Position numbers and translations under genes: made by a program. 64,000 bases of DNA. Source: Tepidamorphus sp. (GTDB lineage: Bacteria > Pseudomonadota > Alphaproteobacteria > Rhizobiales > Tepidamorphaceae). The number at the start of each line of letters is the position of its first letter. Within the stretch, counting starts at the first letter, position 1. The DNA is taken from the NCBI GenBank assembly GCA_028280885.1, contig JANQKY010000013.1, positions 1 to 64,000 of the forward strand. The letters are read 5' to 3'. The notes under the pieces were generated by a model. That model was given only the letters and a program-made list of their open reading frames with translations. It made no database searches and had not been told where the DNA came from. This document shows positions 1 through 8,206 of this stretch, one piece after another.

Positions 1-121
1 TCCCCCCTTGTGGGGGAGGGTCAGGGTGGGGGTGCCGCCCTTAAGGGCGGCTTCGAGGGCGCCGGAGGCGACGTCGAAACAACGAACGTTGCCGACCCGC
101 ACTGTCCTCTCCCGGGCCATC
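1..121. repeat. Intergenic palindromic repeat element (copy 1)
   Basis: This stretch lies downstream of the leftward permease gene and has no plausible gene. It holds an 18-bp perfect palindrome at 34-51 (GCCGCCCTTAAGGGCGGC), followed at 52-79 by an imperfect hairpin that starts TTCGAGGG and ends GTCGAA. The same two-hairpin block recurs at 24782-24842 and, with a changed loop, at 18877-18922. It is therefore a dispersed intergenic element and may end transcription of the permease operon. Confidence 0.6.
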
Positions 122-967
122 CTACGTTCGCCAGCCCAGCAGGCGCCGCTCGATCGCGCCGATCGCGGCGCTGACCAGGATGCCGAGCAGCGACAGGATC
201 ACCACGCCGGCGAACAGCCGTTCCAGGTCGTAAAGCGACCCCGCCTCGAGGATATAGGCGCCGATCCCGTATTGCGCGCCGAGCATTTCGGCGGCGACCA
301 GCAGGATGATCGCGATCGCCAGGCTGATGCGCAGGCCCGACAGGATCCCCGGCATCGCGCCGGGCAGCACGATCTTGCGGACGATGGAAAACCACGACAG
401 GCCGAAGCTCTGGCCCATGCGGATCAGCGTCCGGTCGACATTGTCGACGGCGCCATAGGTCGCCACCACCGTCGGGGTGAAGGTGCCGAACGCGATCAGC
501 GCGTATTTCGAGCCCTCGTCGATGCCGAACCAGATGACGAAGAGCGGCAGAAGCGCGATCTTCGGGATCGGAAAGATCGCCGCGACCAGCGGCACCAGAC
601 CGGCCCGGATCAGCGAGAACAGCCCGATCTGCACGCCGATCAGGATGCCGAGCCCGGCCCCGATCGCAGCACCCACGACGAGCCGGGTGAGCGAGGGAAC
701 GAGATGCTTGAACAGCATGCCGCTCTCCCACAACTCGCCGAAGGTTGAAAGCACGTCGGAGGGCCGCGGCAGGGTGAGCGACGAGATCCAGCCCGCGCCG
801 GTGCCCCATTCGATCAGGCCGATCAGGAAGACGAAGACGAGAAAGCCGATCCAGCGGTGGCTCTTCGGCGCGAAGCCGCCGCCGCGAAACCGCACCTCGA
901 CGGCCTGAGGCGGCCCATCCCTTTGGGCGCTACCCTGTATTGGGCCGTCTCCGACGGTCTCAGCCAT
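122..967 (-). CDS. ABC transporter permease, nitrate/sulfonate/taurine type
   Basis: Inner-membrane permease (281 aa) of a SsuC/TauC-like importer. Six hydrophobic segments follow a roughly 35-residue cytoplasmic leader. The EAA-type loop that docks the ATPase lies near residues 185-205 (GQSFGLSWFSIVRKIVLPGA). The start codon overlaps the end of the ATPase gene by 8 bp, so the two are translationally coupled. It is the last gene of the leftward operon regulator - binding protein - ATPase - permease. Because the adjacent divergent operon encodes an aromatic ring dioxygenase, I infer that the cargo is the aromatic acid degraded there; the family itself covers many anions. Confidence 0.9.
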   Translation of the reverse strand: MAETVGDGPIQGSAQRDGPPQAVEVRFRGGGFAPKSHRWIGFLVFVFLIGLIEWGTGAGWISSLTLPRPSDVLSTFGELWESGMLFKHLVPSLTRLVVGAAIGAGLGILIGVQIGLFSLIRAGLVPLVAAIFPIPKIALLPLFVIWFGIDEGSKYALIAFGTFTPTVVATYGAVDNVDRTLIRMGQSFGLSWFSIVRKIVLPGAMPGILSGLRISLAIAIILLVAAEMLGAQYGIGAYILEAGSLYDLERLFAGVVILSLLGILVSAAIGAIERRLLGWRT

Positions 968-1727
968 CGATCAGTTCCTCGTCGGCGGCGCGGGCCTCCT
1001 CGCGCATCAGGTCCCACAACAGGTCATGCTTGCGCTGGCAGACCTTGTCGCCCGCCCGCCGTTCGGCGATCGGCGTGTCGATCTCGACGATATCGCGGAT
1101 GCGGCCCGGCCGCCGCGACAGCACGATGATCCGGTGGCCGAGGCGGACCGCCTCCTGGAGATTGTGGGTGACATAGACCGCGGTGAACGGCTGCCGGGTC
1201 CATAGGCCCACTAGGTCGTCCATCAGCAATTCGCGCGTCTGGCTGTCGAGCGCCGACAGCGGCTCGTCCATCAGCATGACGGCCGGATTGACCGCGAGCG
1301 CCCGGGCGATCGCGACGCGCTGCTTCATGCCGCCGGACAGCTGCTTGGGCAGGGCGCCGGCGAAATCCGACAGCCGCGTGCGGGCGAGCACGTCGCCGAT
1401 GATCGCGTCGGCCTTGCGTCCGCGAATGCCGTGATCCTCCAGCACCAGCGAGATGTTGCCGCGCACGCTGCGCCAGGGCAGCAGCGCGAAGTCCTGGAAG
1501 ATGTAGGTCAGCGGATTGAGGCAGCCCTCAGGCGGCTCGCCGACCTGCAGGATCTTGCCGGTGGTGGGCCGCTCCAGCCCGCCGATGAAGCGCAGGAGGG
1601 TCGACTTGCCGCAGCCGGACGGGCCGATCAGGCAGACGATCCGGCCCGACGGCACGTTAAAGGAGATGTCGCGCAGCACCTCCGTCTCGCCATAGGCATG
1701 GCTGATCCGGTCGAGCTTGATATCCAA
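960..1727 (-). CDS. ABC transporter ATP-binding protein, nitrate/sulfonate/taurine type
   Basis: Cytoplasmic ATPase (255 aa) that powers the adjoining permease. Visible motifs are Walker A GPSGCGKST, signature LSGGMKQR, Walker B VMLMDEPLSALD and the switch histidine in VTHNLQEA. I chose the TTG at 1727 (protein begins MDIKLDRISHAYG) because an AGAAAGA-like ribosome site precedes it and the family's usual N-terminus begins there. The open frame runs on to 1949, but that extension overlaps the binding-protein gene and is not family-like. It follows the binding-protein gene by 80 bp. Confidence 0.88.
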   Translation of the reverse strand: MDIKLDRISHAYGETEVLRDISFNVPSGRIVCLIGPSGCGKSTLLRFIGGLERPTTGKILQVGEPPEGCLNPLTYIFQDFALLPWRSVRGNISLVLEDHGIRGRKADAIIGDVLARTRLSDFAGALPKQLSGGMKQRVAIARALAVNPAVMLMDEPLSALDSQTRELLMDDLVGLWTRQPFTAVYVTHNLQEAVRLGHRIIVLSRRPGRIRDIVEIDTPIAERRAGDKVCQRKHDLLWDLMREEARAADEELIDG

Positions 1728-1807
1728 GGGCAGTCTTTCTGTTGTCGGATAGGGCCGGGCCGGGGCGGCGCGCTCGTCTGGACCGTCCGCCCCGAGAGCC
1801 CGATACG

Positions 1808-2827
1808 TTACGCGTCGATCGTCTTGACGTAGCTCGTGTCGAGGAAGGTATCGAGCGTGATCGCCTTGTCGACCAGCCCCTCCGATTGGAACCACTCGAG
1901 CTGGTCCTTGACCGAGGCGACGTTGATGGCGGCACCCTCGTTCAGCCACATCGATCCGTTGAGGATCGACGGCGCGGCCTTCTCGTGCGGCCGGTCGGTA
2001 TAGACGTATTTGTGGATCAGCTTGACCAGTTCGTCGATCGCGTCCTGTCCGTTCGCCTTGTCGACCATCGTCGCGTCATAGTCGGCGACACCCTTGCTGA
2101 ACCCCTTGATGAAGCTCTCGGTCAGCGGCCGGTCCTCGTCCGCGTTCTTGGTCGAGGTGAACAGCACCGTCACCTGATAGTGCGGCAGGAAGGTCGAGAC
2201 ATCGCCGATGATGTGCACGGCGCCGGAGCCGGCCAGCGGCTTGGCGATATGCGGCACGATCGACCAAGCGTCGATCTGGCCGGACTTCAGCGCGCCGATG
2301 ATCGCGCCGACCTTCTGCAAGGGAACGAACTGCGGCGTCACGCCCTCCGCCTGGCCGATCTTCGAGCCCATATAGTGGAACGACGAGCCGGCGGTGGTCA
2401 TGCCGAAGCGCTTGTCGCCGAGGCCCGGCGGCGCGGTGAGGCCGGCCTTGAAGGCGGCATCGGAGGCCAGGATCTTCTGGCCGTCGACGCCGGGCTTTTC
2501 CGACAGCGCGCCGCCGATCACCTTGATCGCGCCCTTGTCGGCGAGCGAGATCAGCCCGCCGGAGATGGCGGTGATGCCGAAATCAACGTCGCCGCTGGCG
2601 ATCGCCACCGCCATCGGCTGCGCGGCCTGGAAGAACTTGAACTCGATATCGAGTCCGGCATCGGCGAAATAGCCCCGCTCATAGGCGATGAAGCTGCCCG
2701 AATGGCTGGTGAAGGGCAGGGCGCCGACGACGATCTTGCGGTTCTGGGCGATCGCCGGGGCGGCAAGGCCGCTTGCGGCGGCGGCGCCGATGAGGGCGAG
2801 CGCCTTGCGCCGGTTGAGGTTGATCAT
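1808..2827 (-). CDS. ABC transporter substrate-binding protein (NMT1/SsuA type)
   Basis: Periplasmic binding protein (339 aa) of the importer. The N-terminus carries NRRKALALIG, a twin-arginine-like signal, then an alanine-rich stretch and a cleavage site near APAIAQ. The mature part has the NMT1-type layout, such as YERGYFADAGLDIEF and SGDVDFGITAISGG, typical of nitrate/taurine/aromatic-acid receptors. The ATG at 2827 is preceded by GGGAGAAAACC, so upstream in-frame codons are rejected. The gene lies 46 bp after the regulator gene on the same strand. The ligand is unknown; the divergent dioxygenase operon suggests an aromatic acid. Confidence 0.88.
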   Translation of the reverse strand: MINLNRRKALALIGAAAASGLAAPAIAQNRKIVVGALPFTSHSGSFIAYERGYFADAGLDIEFKFFQAAQPMAVAIASGDVDFGITAISGGLISLADKGAIKVIGGALSEKPGVDGQKILASDAAFKAGLTAPPGLGDKRFGMTTAGSSFHYMGSKIGQAEGVTPQFVPLQKVGAIIGALKSGQIDAWSIVPHIAKPLAGSGAVHIIGDVSTFLPHYQVTVLFTSTKNADEDRPLTESFIKGFSKGVADYDATMVDKANGQDAIDELVKLIHKYVYTDRPHEKAAPSILNGSMWLNEGAAINVASVKDQLEWFQSEGLVDKAITLDTFLDTSYVKTIDA

Positions 2828-2873
2828 GGTTTTCTCCCTTGCTTTGGATCGGGTGTTGTCATTCAGTTTGTCT

Positions 2874-3551
2874 CTACGCTGGCGTCTCGCCGGCCATTTC
2901 CGCTCCGATATGCGTTTCAAGCAGGCCGAGCGCCTGATCTGCCCGATGTTCGACCACGGCGGATTGCAGCGCCTCGATCCGCTCGGCGCGGCGCGCAAAG
3001 TCGAGACGTCCCTCGCGCAACAGCGCGAGCCGGAAGCGGCGCGACTGGTTGTAGAATTTCTGCTGGCTGTCGATCAGCCGGGCCGAGCCGCAGCCCGACA
3101 CGAGCGCCTCCGACGCCGCCCGGCAGGCCTCGTCCCATTGCAGCGCCGTCAGGTCGTCCGGGGTCGCTCTGACCTGCTCCTCGGCGCGGCGCATCGCATG
3201 GAAGGCGGCGACGACGCGGCCCTCCCAGGCAACCGTCGCGGCCGCGATCGACTTCTCCAGGCCGAGCTGTTCCAGCGTCACGCGCATCATCAGGATGTCG
3301 CGCATATCCTCTTCGCTCGCCGAGGTGACCCGGAAACCGCGTTGCGAGGTTGCCTCCACCATGCCCTCGGCGGTCAGCACCCTGAGCGTCTCGCGCATCG
3401 AATGGTTGGACCCGCCATAGCGCTGGCGAAGCGCGCCGATCTTCAGCTTCTGATCCGGATTGAGCTGCCCGAACGAAATGTCCCGCCGGATCGCGGCGGC
3501 AAGCATCGCGACAACGGTATCGTCCTGACTGGTGCGTTCCCCAAACAGCAT
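2874..3551 (-). CDS. GntR-family transcriptional regulator (FCD subfamily)
   Basis: DNA-binding regulator of 225 aa. A winged helix-turn-helix occupies residues ~10-75 (LRQRYGGSNHSMRETLRVLTAEG), followed by an all-helical FCD effector domain with the family's acidic/histidine pattern. FCD regulators usually sense carboxylic acids and repress the adjacent operon. The gene is divergent from the dioxygenase operon and co-directional with the importer. The 188-bp divergent gap holds an 18-bp palindrome at 3684-3701 that is a good operator candidate. I infer repression of both arms, relieved by the imported acid or an intermediate. Confidence 0.87.
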   Translation of the reverse strand: MLFGERTSQDDTVVAMLAAAIRRDISFGQLNPDQKLKIGALRQRYGGSNHSMRETLRVLTAEGMVEATSQRGFRVTSASEEDMRDILMMRVTLEQLGLEKSIAAATVAWEGRVVAAFHAMRRAEEQVRATPDDLTALQWDEACRAASEALVSGCGSARLIDSQQKFYNQSRRFRLALLREGRLDFARRAERIEALQSAVVEHRADQALGLLETHIGAEMAGETPA

Positions 3552-3657
3552 ATTGTTGGTTATCCGAAAAAATGTTGGACGTTTTTAACGCGCAGGCGCG
3601 ACGGAGGTAAAGCGGATTTCTTCAAAACAGCGGGTTACGCACCATGGAACATGCGGC

Positions 3658-3701
3658 TTGACAGCGATTGCTTTAAACCTGAATATATGAAAATTCATAT
3701 A
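3658..3701 (+). promoter_or_regulatory. Promoter with overlapping 18-bp palindromic operator
   Basis: A perfect -35 hexamer TTGACA lies at 3658-3663. After 17 bases comes a weaker -10 candidate GAATAT (3681-3686). Overlapping and following it is TATATGAA-AA-TTCATATA (3684-3701), with 8-bp perfect arms. A repressor bound here would block the rightward dioxygenase operon (first start codon 3740). It is the obvious site for the divergently encoded GntR-family protein. The AT-rich palindrome contrasts sharply with the G+C-rich surroundings. Confidence 0.6.
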
Positions 3702-3739
3702 AATCGAGTCCGCATCACAGAGACCACCGGCCCCCGACG

Positions 3740-4699
3740 ATGACCTCCCCGACGATGACCTCAACGCGATACGAACTTGTCGCCGCAGGCGATGAAACGG
3801 CGGATGTCAAGCGGCTGATCTTCCGCTGCTGCTCCGGCCTGGTGCCGGATTGGCGGGCAGGCGCCCATGTGCGTGTCGCGCTGCCGTCGGGCGGCAGCCG
3901 GGCCTACTCGCTGATGCGGCTGCCGGACCTCGCCTCCGACACGATCGCGCTCGGGGTCCTGCGCGAAACGGAGAGCACCGGCGGCTCGATCTTCATGCAC
4001 GGCCTCGATGCCGGCGCGCAGATCGAGATCACCGGGCCGGAGAACCATTTTCCGCTCGGGCCCTATGACGCCCCCGCGCTGCTGATCGCCGGCGGCATCG
4101 GGGTGACGCCGATCCTGTCGATGGCAGACGAACTCGCGCGGGACGGTCGCCCCTTCGAGATGCACTATGCCGGCCGCAGCGCGGGCAGGCTCGCCTTTGT
4201 CGACGAATTGCGGGCAATCTGCGGCGAGCGTCTGCACCTGCACTATGACGATCAGGACAACGCGCTCGACATCAAGGCGCTGCTCGCCGGCGCCGAAGCC
4301 GGGGCGCATGCCTATATCTGCGGCCCGGCCGGCATGATCGAGGCGGTCAGGGCGGAAGCCAAAGCGCAGGGCTGGGCCGACGAGCGCATCCATTTCGAAC
4401 TGTTCACCGCCGATCAGGACGACACGCAGAACACCGCCTTCGACGTCGAGATCCATTCGACCGGCCAGGTCGTCCACGTGCCGGCCGACAAGACGATCAT
4501 CGAGGCGCTTGAGGACGCCGGCCTCGATCCGCTCTATGATTGCCAGCGCGGCGATTGCGGCATCTGCCAGTGCGACGTCATCGAGGGCGAGCCCGATCAC
4601 CGTGACGTCATCCTCACCGATGACGAGAAGGCGTCGAACACGGTCATGCAGATCTGCGTGTCGCGGGCAAAGACGCCCAAGCTGGTGATCGATATCTGA
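3740..4699 (+). CDS. Ferredoxin reductase component of Rieske oxygenase (PDR/VanB type)
   Basis: Passes electrons from NAD(P)H through FMN and a 2Fe-2S centre to the oxygenase encoded next (319 aa). The flavin site shows RAYSL near residue 54. The nucleotide-binding region shows GGIGVTPILSMADE, and the C-terminal plant-type ferredoxin domain has CQRGDCGIC (Cys-x4-Cys-x2-Cys) with the fourth Cys in QICVSRA. This reductase-ferredoxin layout is that of phthalate dioxygenase reductase. It is the first gene of the rightward operon. ATG codons at 3740 and 3755 are both possible starts because the sequence around them is duplicated. Confidence 0.93.
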   Translation: MTSPTMTSTRYELVAAGDETADVKRLIFRCCSGLVPDWRAGAHVRVALPSGGSRAYSLMRLPDLASDTIALGVLRETESTGGSIFMHGLDAGAQIEITGPENHFPLGPYDAPALLIAGGIGVTPILSMADELARDGRPFEMHYAGRSAGRLAFVDELRAICGERLHLHYDDQDNALDIKALLAGAEAGAHAYICGPAGMIEAVRAEAKAQGWADERIHFELFTADQDDTQNTAFDVEIHSTGQVVHVPADKTIIEALEDAGLDPLYDCQRGDCGICQCDVIEGEPDHRDVILTDDEKASNTVMQICVSRAKTPKLVIDI

Positions 4700-4738
4700 C
4701 GGGATTTGGCTGAATTTGTTTTTCAGGAGGAGGAAACA

Positions 4739-6085
4739 ATGGAACGCTATCGCGGCAGGCCGGACGCCATAGCCGGTCTGGTTCAGGGGCACAGGGTCCA
4801 TCGCGACGTCTATATCGACAAGGAAATCTTCGACCTGGAACTGGAGCACCTGTTCCCCAATTCCTGGATCTATGTCGGCCACGCGAGCCAGTTGAAGAAA
4901 CCCGGCGATTTCATCACCTGCCGGATCGGCAAGCAGCCGATCCTGGCAAGCCGCCATCGCGACGGCACGATCCACGTCTTCTACAACCGCTGCCCGCACA
5001 AGGGCGTCAAGATCGCGTCTGAACCCTGCGGCAATACCGGCAAGTTCTTCCGCTGCCCCTATCACGCCTGGTCGTTCAAGACCGACGGCTCGCTTCTGGC
5101 GATCCCGCTGAAGAAGGGCTACGAGAACACCGGTTTCGACAATGATCAGGCAGCGCGCGGCCTGACCCCGGTGAAGAACGTCAAGATCTACCGCGATTTC
5201 ATCTTCGCCCGCCTCGCCGACGAGGGCCTGAGCTTCGAAGACTTCTTCGCCGACTCGCTGTCGACCATCGACAACATGATCGACCGCTCGCCGACGGGCG
5301 AACTGGAGATCGTCGGCGCGCCGATCCGCTACATGCACACCTGCAACTGGAAGATGCTGGTCGAGAACCAGACCGACACCTGCCATCCGATGGTCGCGCA
5401 TGAAAGCTCGGCCGGCACCGCGATCAAGGTCTGGGAGCGCGAGCAGGAACGCACGGGCGCGACCGAGAAGCCGATGGCCGTGCAGCTCTACGCACCGTTC
5501 ATGAGCTCCTATGAGTTCTTCGAGCAGTCGGGCATCCGGATCTGGCCGAACGGCCATGGCCATACCGGCGTGTCCGGCTCGATCCATCAGGACTATGACG
5601 ATCTCGACGGCTATTTCTCGATGATGGTGGAGGCCTATGGCGAGGAGCGGGCCAAGGCGATCCTCTCCGACAACCGCCACAACACGGTCTATTTCCCCAA
5701 CATCATGGTGAAGGGCTCGGTCGCGATCCTGCGCAACTTCATCCCCGTCGCCGTCGACAGGACGCTGGTCGAGAGCTGGGTCTACAGGCTGGTCGGCGCG
5801 CCCGACAAGATGTACGAGCGGGCGCTGATGTATAACCGCTTCATCAATGCCCCGACCTCGATCGTCGGCCATGACGACCTGGAAATGTACGAGCGCGCCC
5901 AGGAGGGGCTGACCTCGGACGGCAACGAATGGGTCAACATCCAGCGGCTCTACGAGGCCGGCGAGGCGGAGGACGTCACCGAAGTGATCAACGGCACGTC
6001 GGAGCGGCAGATGCGCAACCAGTTCTATGCCTGGCGCAAGTTCATGATCCAGGACATGCCGCAGAACGTCGAGGCGGCAGAATGA
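4739..6085 (+). CDS. Rieske-type aromatic ring-hydroxylating dioxygenase, alpha subunit
   Basis: Catalytic subunit (448 aa) that hydroxylates an aromatic ring. The Rieske 2Fe-2S ligands are Cys85-Pro-His87 and Cys106-x2-His109. The mononuclear iron site is Asp213/His216/His221 (QTDTCHPMVAH), with a carboxylate expected in HDDLEMYERAQEG. The ATG at 4739 follows a near-perfect AGGAGGAGG, so the TTG at 4706 is rejected. The beta-subunit start overlaps its stop codon. The downstream CoA ligase, thiolase-like protein and isatin-hydrolase-like cyclase make indole-3-acetate a leading substrate candidate, but the sequence alone does not show this. Confidence 0.93.
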   Translation: MERYRGRPDAIAGLVQGHRVHRDVYIDKEIFDLELEHLFPNSWIYVGHASQLKKPGDFITCRIGKQPILASRHRDGTIHVFYNRCPHKGVKIASEPCGNTGKFFRCPYHAWSFKTDGSLLAIPLKKGYENTGFDNDQAARGLTPVKNVKIYRDFIFARLADEGLSFEDFFADSLSTIDNMIDRSPTGELEIVGAPIRYMHTCNWKMLVENQTDTCHPMVAHESSAGTAIKVWEREQERTGATEKPMAVQLYAPFMSSYEFFEQSGIRIWPNGHGHTGVSGSIHQDYDDLDGYFSMMVEAYGEERAKAILSDNRHNTVYFPNIMVKGSVAILRNFIPVAVDRTLVESWVYRLVGAPDKMYERALMYNRFINAPTSIVGHDDLEMYERAQEGLTSDGNEWVNIQRLYEAGEAEDVTEVINGTSERQMRNQFYAWRKFMIQDMPQNVEAAE

Positions 6086-6570
6086 GCCCCGGAAACGTGA
6101 CGCCCGACCGCCTGATCGATTTCGTCTATGACGAGGCCGCCACCCTCGACGAGATGCGCTGGGAGGACTGGCTGGCGCTGTTCCACGACGACGGCCGCTA
6201 CTGGATGCCGCTGGAATGGCAGCAGGAGGACCCGCTTTTGCAGCCCTCGCTGATGTATGAGGACCGGCTGCTGCTCACCGTGCGCGTCGAGCGGCTGTCG
6301 GGCGAGCGTACCTTCAGCCAGAAGCCCAAGAGCCGCTGCCATCACCTGCTGGAGCGCCCGCGTGTCATCTCCGATGGAACAGAAGACGGCGTCTGCAGGC
6401 TGCGCACGTCGTTCCTCTACACCGAGACGCGCGGCGACCTGCTCGACCGCTATTCGGGCTGGGTCAGCCACGAACTGGTCGAGGTGGACGGGAACCTCAA
6501 GATCATGCTCAAGCGCGTCGACCTGATCAATTTCGACGCGCCCTTCGGCAATATCCAACTCTTCATCTGA
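6082..6570 (+). CDS. Aromatic ring-hydroxylating dioxygenase, beta subunit
   Basis: Small structural subunit (162 aa) with the SnoaL/NTF2-like cone fold of dioxygenase beta subunits. Typical features are the early EMRWEDWLALFHDDGRYWMPL segment and the C-terminal KRVDLINFDAPFGNIQLFI. Its ATG overlaps the alpha stop codon (ATGA), giving tight coupling and equal expression. The open frame extends upstream to 5929 inside the alpha gene, but nothing upstream of 6082 is beta-like. Alpha3-beta3 assembly is expected from the family. Confidence 0.9.
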   Translation: MSPGNVTPDRLIDFVYDEAATLDEMRWEDWLALFHDDGRYWMPLEWQQEDPLLQPSLMYEDRLLLTVRVERLSGERTFSQKPKSRCHHLLERPRVISDGTEDGVCRLRTSFLYTETRGDLLDRYSGWVSHELVEVDGNLKIMLKRVDLINFDAPFGNIQLFI

Positions 6571-6577
6571 GGAATAC

Positions 6578-8206
6578 ATGACGGGGGAGACATTTCAGCG
6601 GCGCTTTGCCGAGACGGCGGCGCGCAAGGGCGCGGCGCCGTTCCTGCACGTTTTGGAGGAGACCGCCGGGATCTACGGCATTCCCGCCGGCGACATCAGC
6701 TATGCCGAGATGGCGGCGCGGATCGACGGCTGGGCCGAGCGGCTTGCCGCAGCGGGCTACGGCGCCGGCCACCGGGTCGGCCTGTTGTTGCAGAACCGGC
6801 CGGTCTTTATCGAGATCTGGTTCGCGCTCAACAGCCTCGGCGCCTCCGTCGTGCCGATCAATCCGGACCTGCGGCTGGCGGAGCTCGAGTACCTGACCGA
6901 ACATTCGGAGATGGTGCTGGCGATCGTGCTGCCGGACCGCGTCGGCGACCTTCAGACGGCGGTCGCCAATGCCGGCCTGTCGGTCCCGGTGATATCGCCG
7001 GAGGACACCCTGCCGCCGGCGATCCGCCCGGCCGAAACGGGCGCAACGCTTGGCCCCGCCACCGAATGCGCGCTGCTCTATACCTCGGGCACCACCGGCA
7101 AGCCGAAGGGCTGCATGCTGTCGAACGAATACTTCCTGCATTGCGGCGACTGGTATGCCGGCGCCGGCGGCTATGCGCAGTTGCGTACCGATGGCGAGCG
7201 CATGCTGACGCCGCTGCCGCTGTTTCACATGAACGCCATGGCCGTCTCGGTCGGCGCGATGCTGACGGTCGGCGGCTGCCTGATCTCGCTCGACCGCTTC
7301 CACCCGCGTACCTGGTGGGACTCGGTCAGGGAAAGCGGCGCCACCGTCGTCCATTATCTCGGCGTCATGCCGTCGATGCTGATGGGCGCCGAGCCGTCGG
7401 AAGGCGACCGCGACCACGCGGTGCGTTTCGGCTATGGCGCCGGCGTCGACGTCAAGCTGCATGCCCACTTCGAGGAACGCTTCGGCTTTCCGCTGATCGA
7501 GGGCTGGGCGATGACCGAGACCGGCTGCGGCGGCGTCATCAGCGCGCTTGAGGAGCCGCGCAAGATCGGCACGGCCTGCTTCGGCCGCCCCGACCCGGAG
7601 ATCGAAATCCGCGTCGTCGATGATCAAGGCGCCGATGTCGGGCCGGACGCGCCGGGCGAATTGCTGGTGCGCCGGGCAGGCGACAACCCGCGCTACGGCT
7701 TCTTCTCGGGCTATCTAAAGAACCGCGAGGCGACCGACGAGGCCTGGAAGGGTGGCTATCTCAACACCGGCGACGTCGTGCGCCGCGACGCCGACGGATC
7801 GCTGCATTTCGTCGACCGCAAGAAGAACGTGATCCGCCGCTCCGGCGAGAACATCGCAGCCGTCGAGGTCGAGTCGATCCTCAATCGCCATCCGCAGATC
7901 CGCATGTCGGCCGCAGCCGCCGCCCCCGACGCGATCCGTGGCGACGAGGTCGCCGTCTTCATCCTGTGCGAGGAAGGGCAGGGCGATAAGGGACAGGGCG
8001 ATAAAGAACAGGCCGAGGCGATCGTCGCCTGGGCGCTCGACCAGATGGCCTATTACAAGGTGCCCGGCTGGATCGCCTTCGTCGACCAGCTGCCGCTGAC
8101 GGCGACCCAGAAGATCCTGCGCGGCGAGTTGAAGACCCTGTTGACGAAGACGCTGGAAGCGGATGGATTCATCGACACCCGCCATCTGAAGAAACGCAAG
8201 GTGTAA
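6578..8206 (+). CDS. AMP-dependent acyl-CoA synthetase/ligase
   Basis: Activates a carboxylic acid to its CoA thioester via an acyl-adenylate (542 aa). Motifs in order are LLYTSGTTGKPKG (phosphate loop), GWAMTETGCGG, NTGDVVRRDADG, DRKKNVIRRSGENI and the C-terminal LPLTATQKILRG with the adenylation lysine. A repeated GDKGQGDKEQ-like acidic/lysine patch near residues 468-482 is a small surface insertion. It starts 7 bp after the beta subunit and its TAA overlaps the next ATG. In the inferred pathway it makes the CoA ester of the oxygenated product, the substrate needed for a thiolase-fold aldolase. Confidence 0.92.
   Translation: MTGETFQRRFAETAARKGAAPFLHVLEETAGIYGIPAGDISYAEMAARIDGWAERLAAAGYGAGHRVGLLLQNRPVFIEIWFALNSLGASVVPINPDLRLAELEYLTEHSEMVLAIVLPDRVGDLQTAVANAGLSVPVISPEDTLPPAIRPAETGATLGPATECALLYTSGTTGKPKGCMLSNEYFLHCGDWYAGAGGYAQLRTDGERMLTPLPLFHMNAMAVSVGAMLTVGGCLISLDRFHPRTWWDSVRESGATVVHYLGVMPSMLMGAEPSEGDRDHAVRFGYGAGVDVKLHAHFEERFGFPLIEGWAMTETGCGGVISALEEPRKIGTACFGRPDPEIEIRVVDDQGADVGPDAPGELLVRRAGDNPRYGFFSGYLKNREATDEAWKGGYLNTGDVVRRDADGSLHFVDRKKNVIRRSGENIAAVEVESILNRHPQIRMSAAAAAPDAIRGDEVAVFILCEEGQGDKGQGDKEQAEAIVAWALDQMAYYKVPGWIAFVDQLPLTATQKILRGELKTLLTKTLEADGFIDTRHLKKRKV

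Noticed and set aside
1728..1949. N-terminal extension of the first ATPase gene
   Set aside because: The extra residues overlap the binding-protein coding region and have no ABC-like sequence; TTG at 1727 with an upstream AGAAAGA fits better.
1742..3172. A 476-codon plus-strand frame across the binding-protein and GntR genes
   Set aside because: The minus-strand genes carry a signal peptide, family motifs and ribosome sites; the plus-strand frame does not.
3761..5872. A 703-codon open frame on the minus strand
   Set aside because: It is antisense to the reductase and Rieske alpha genes, both of which show full catalytic motifs; the antisense translation has none.
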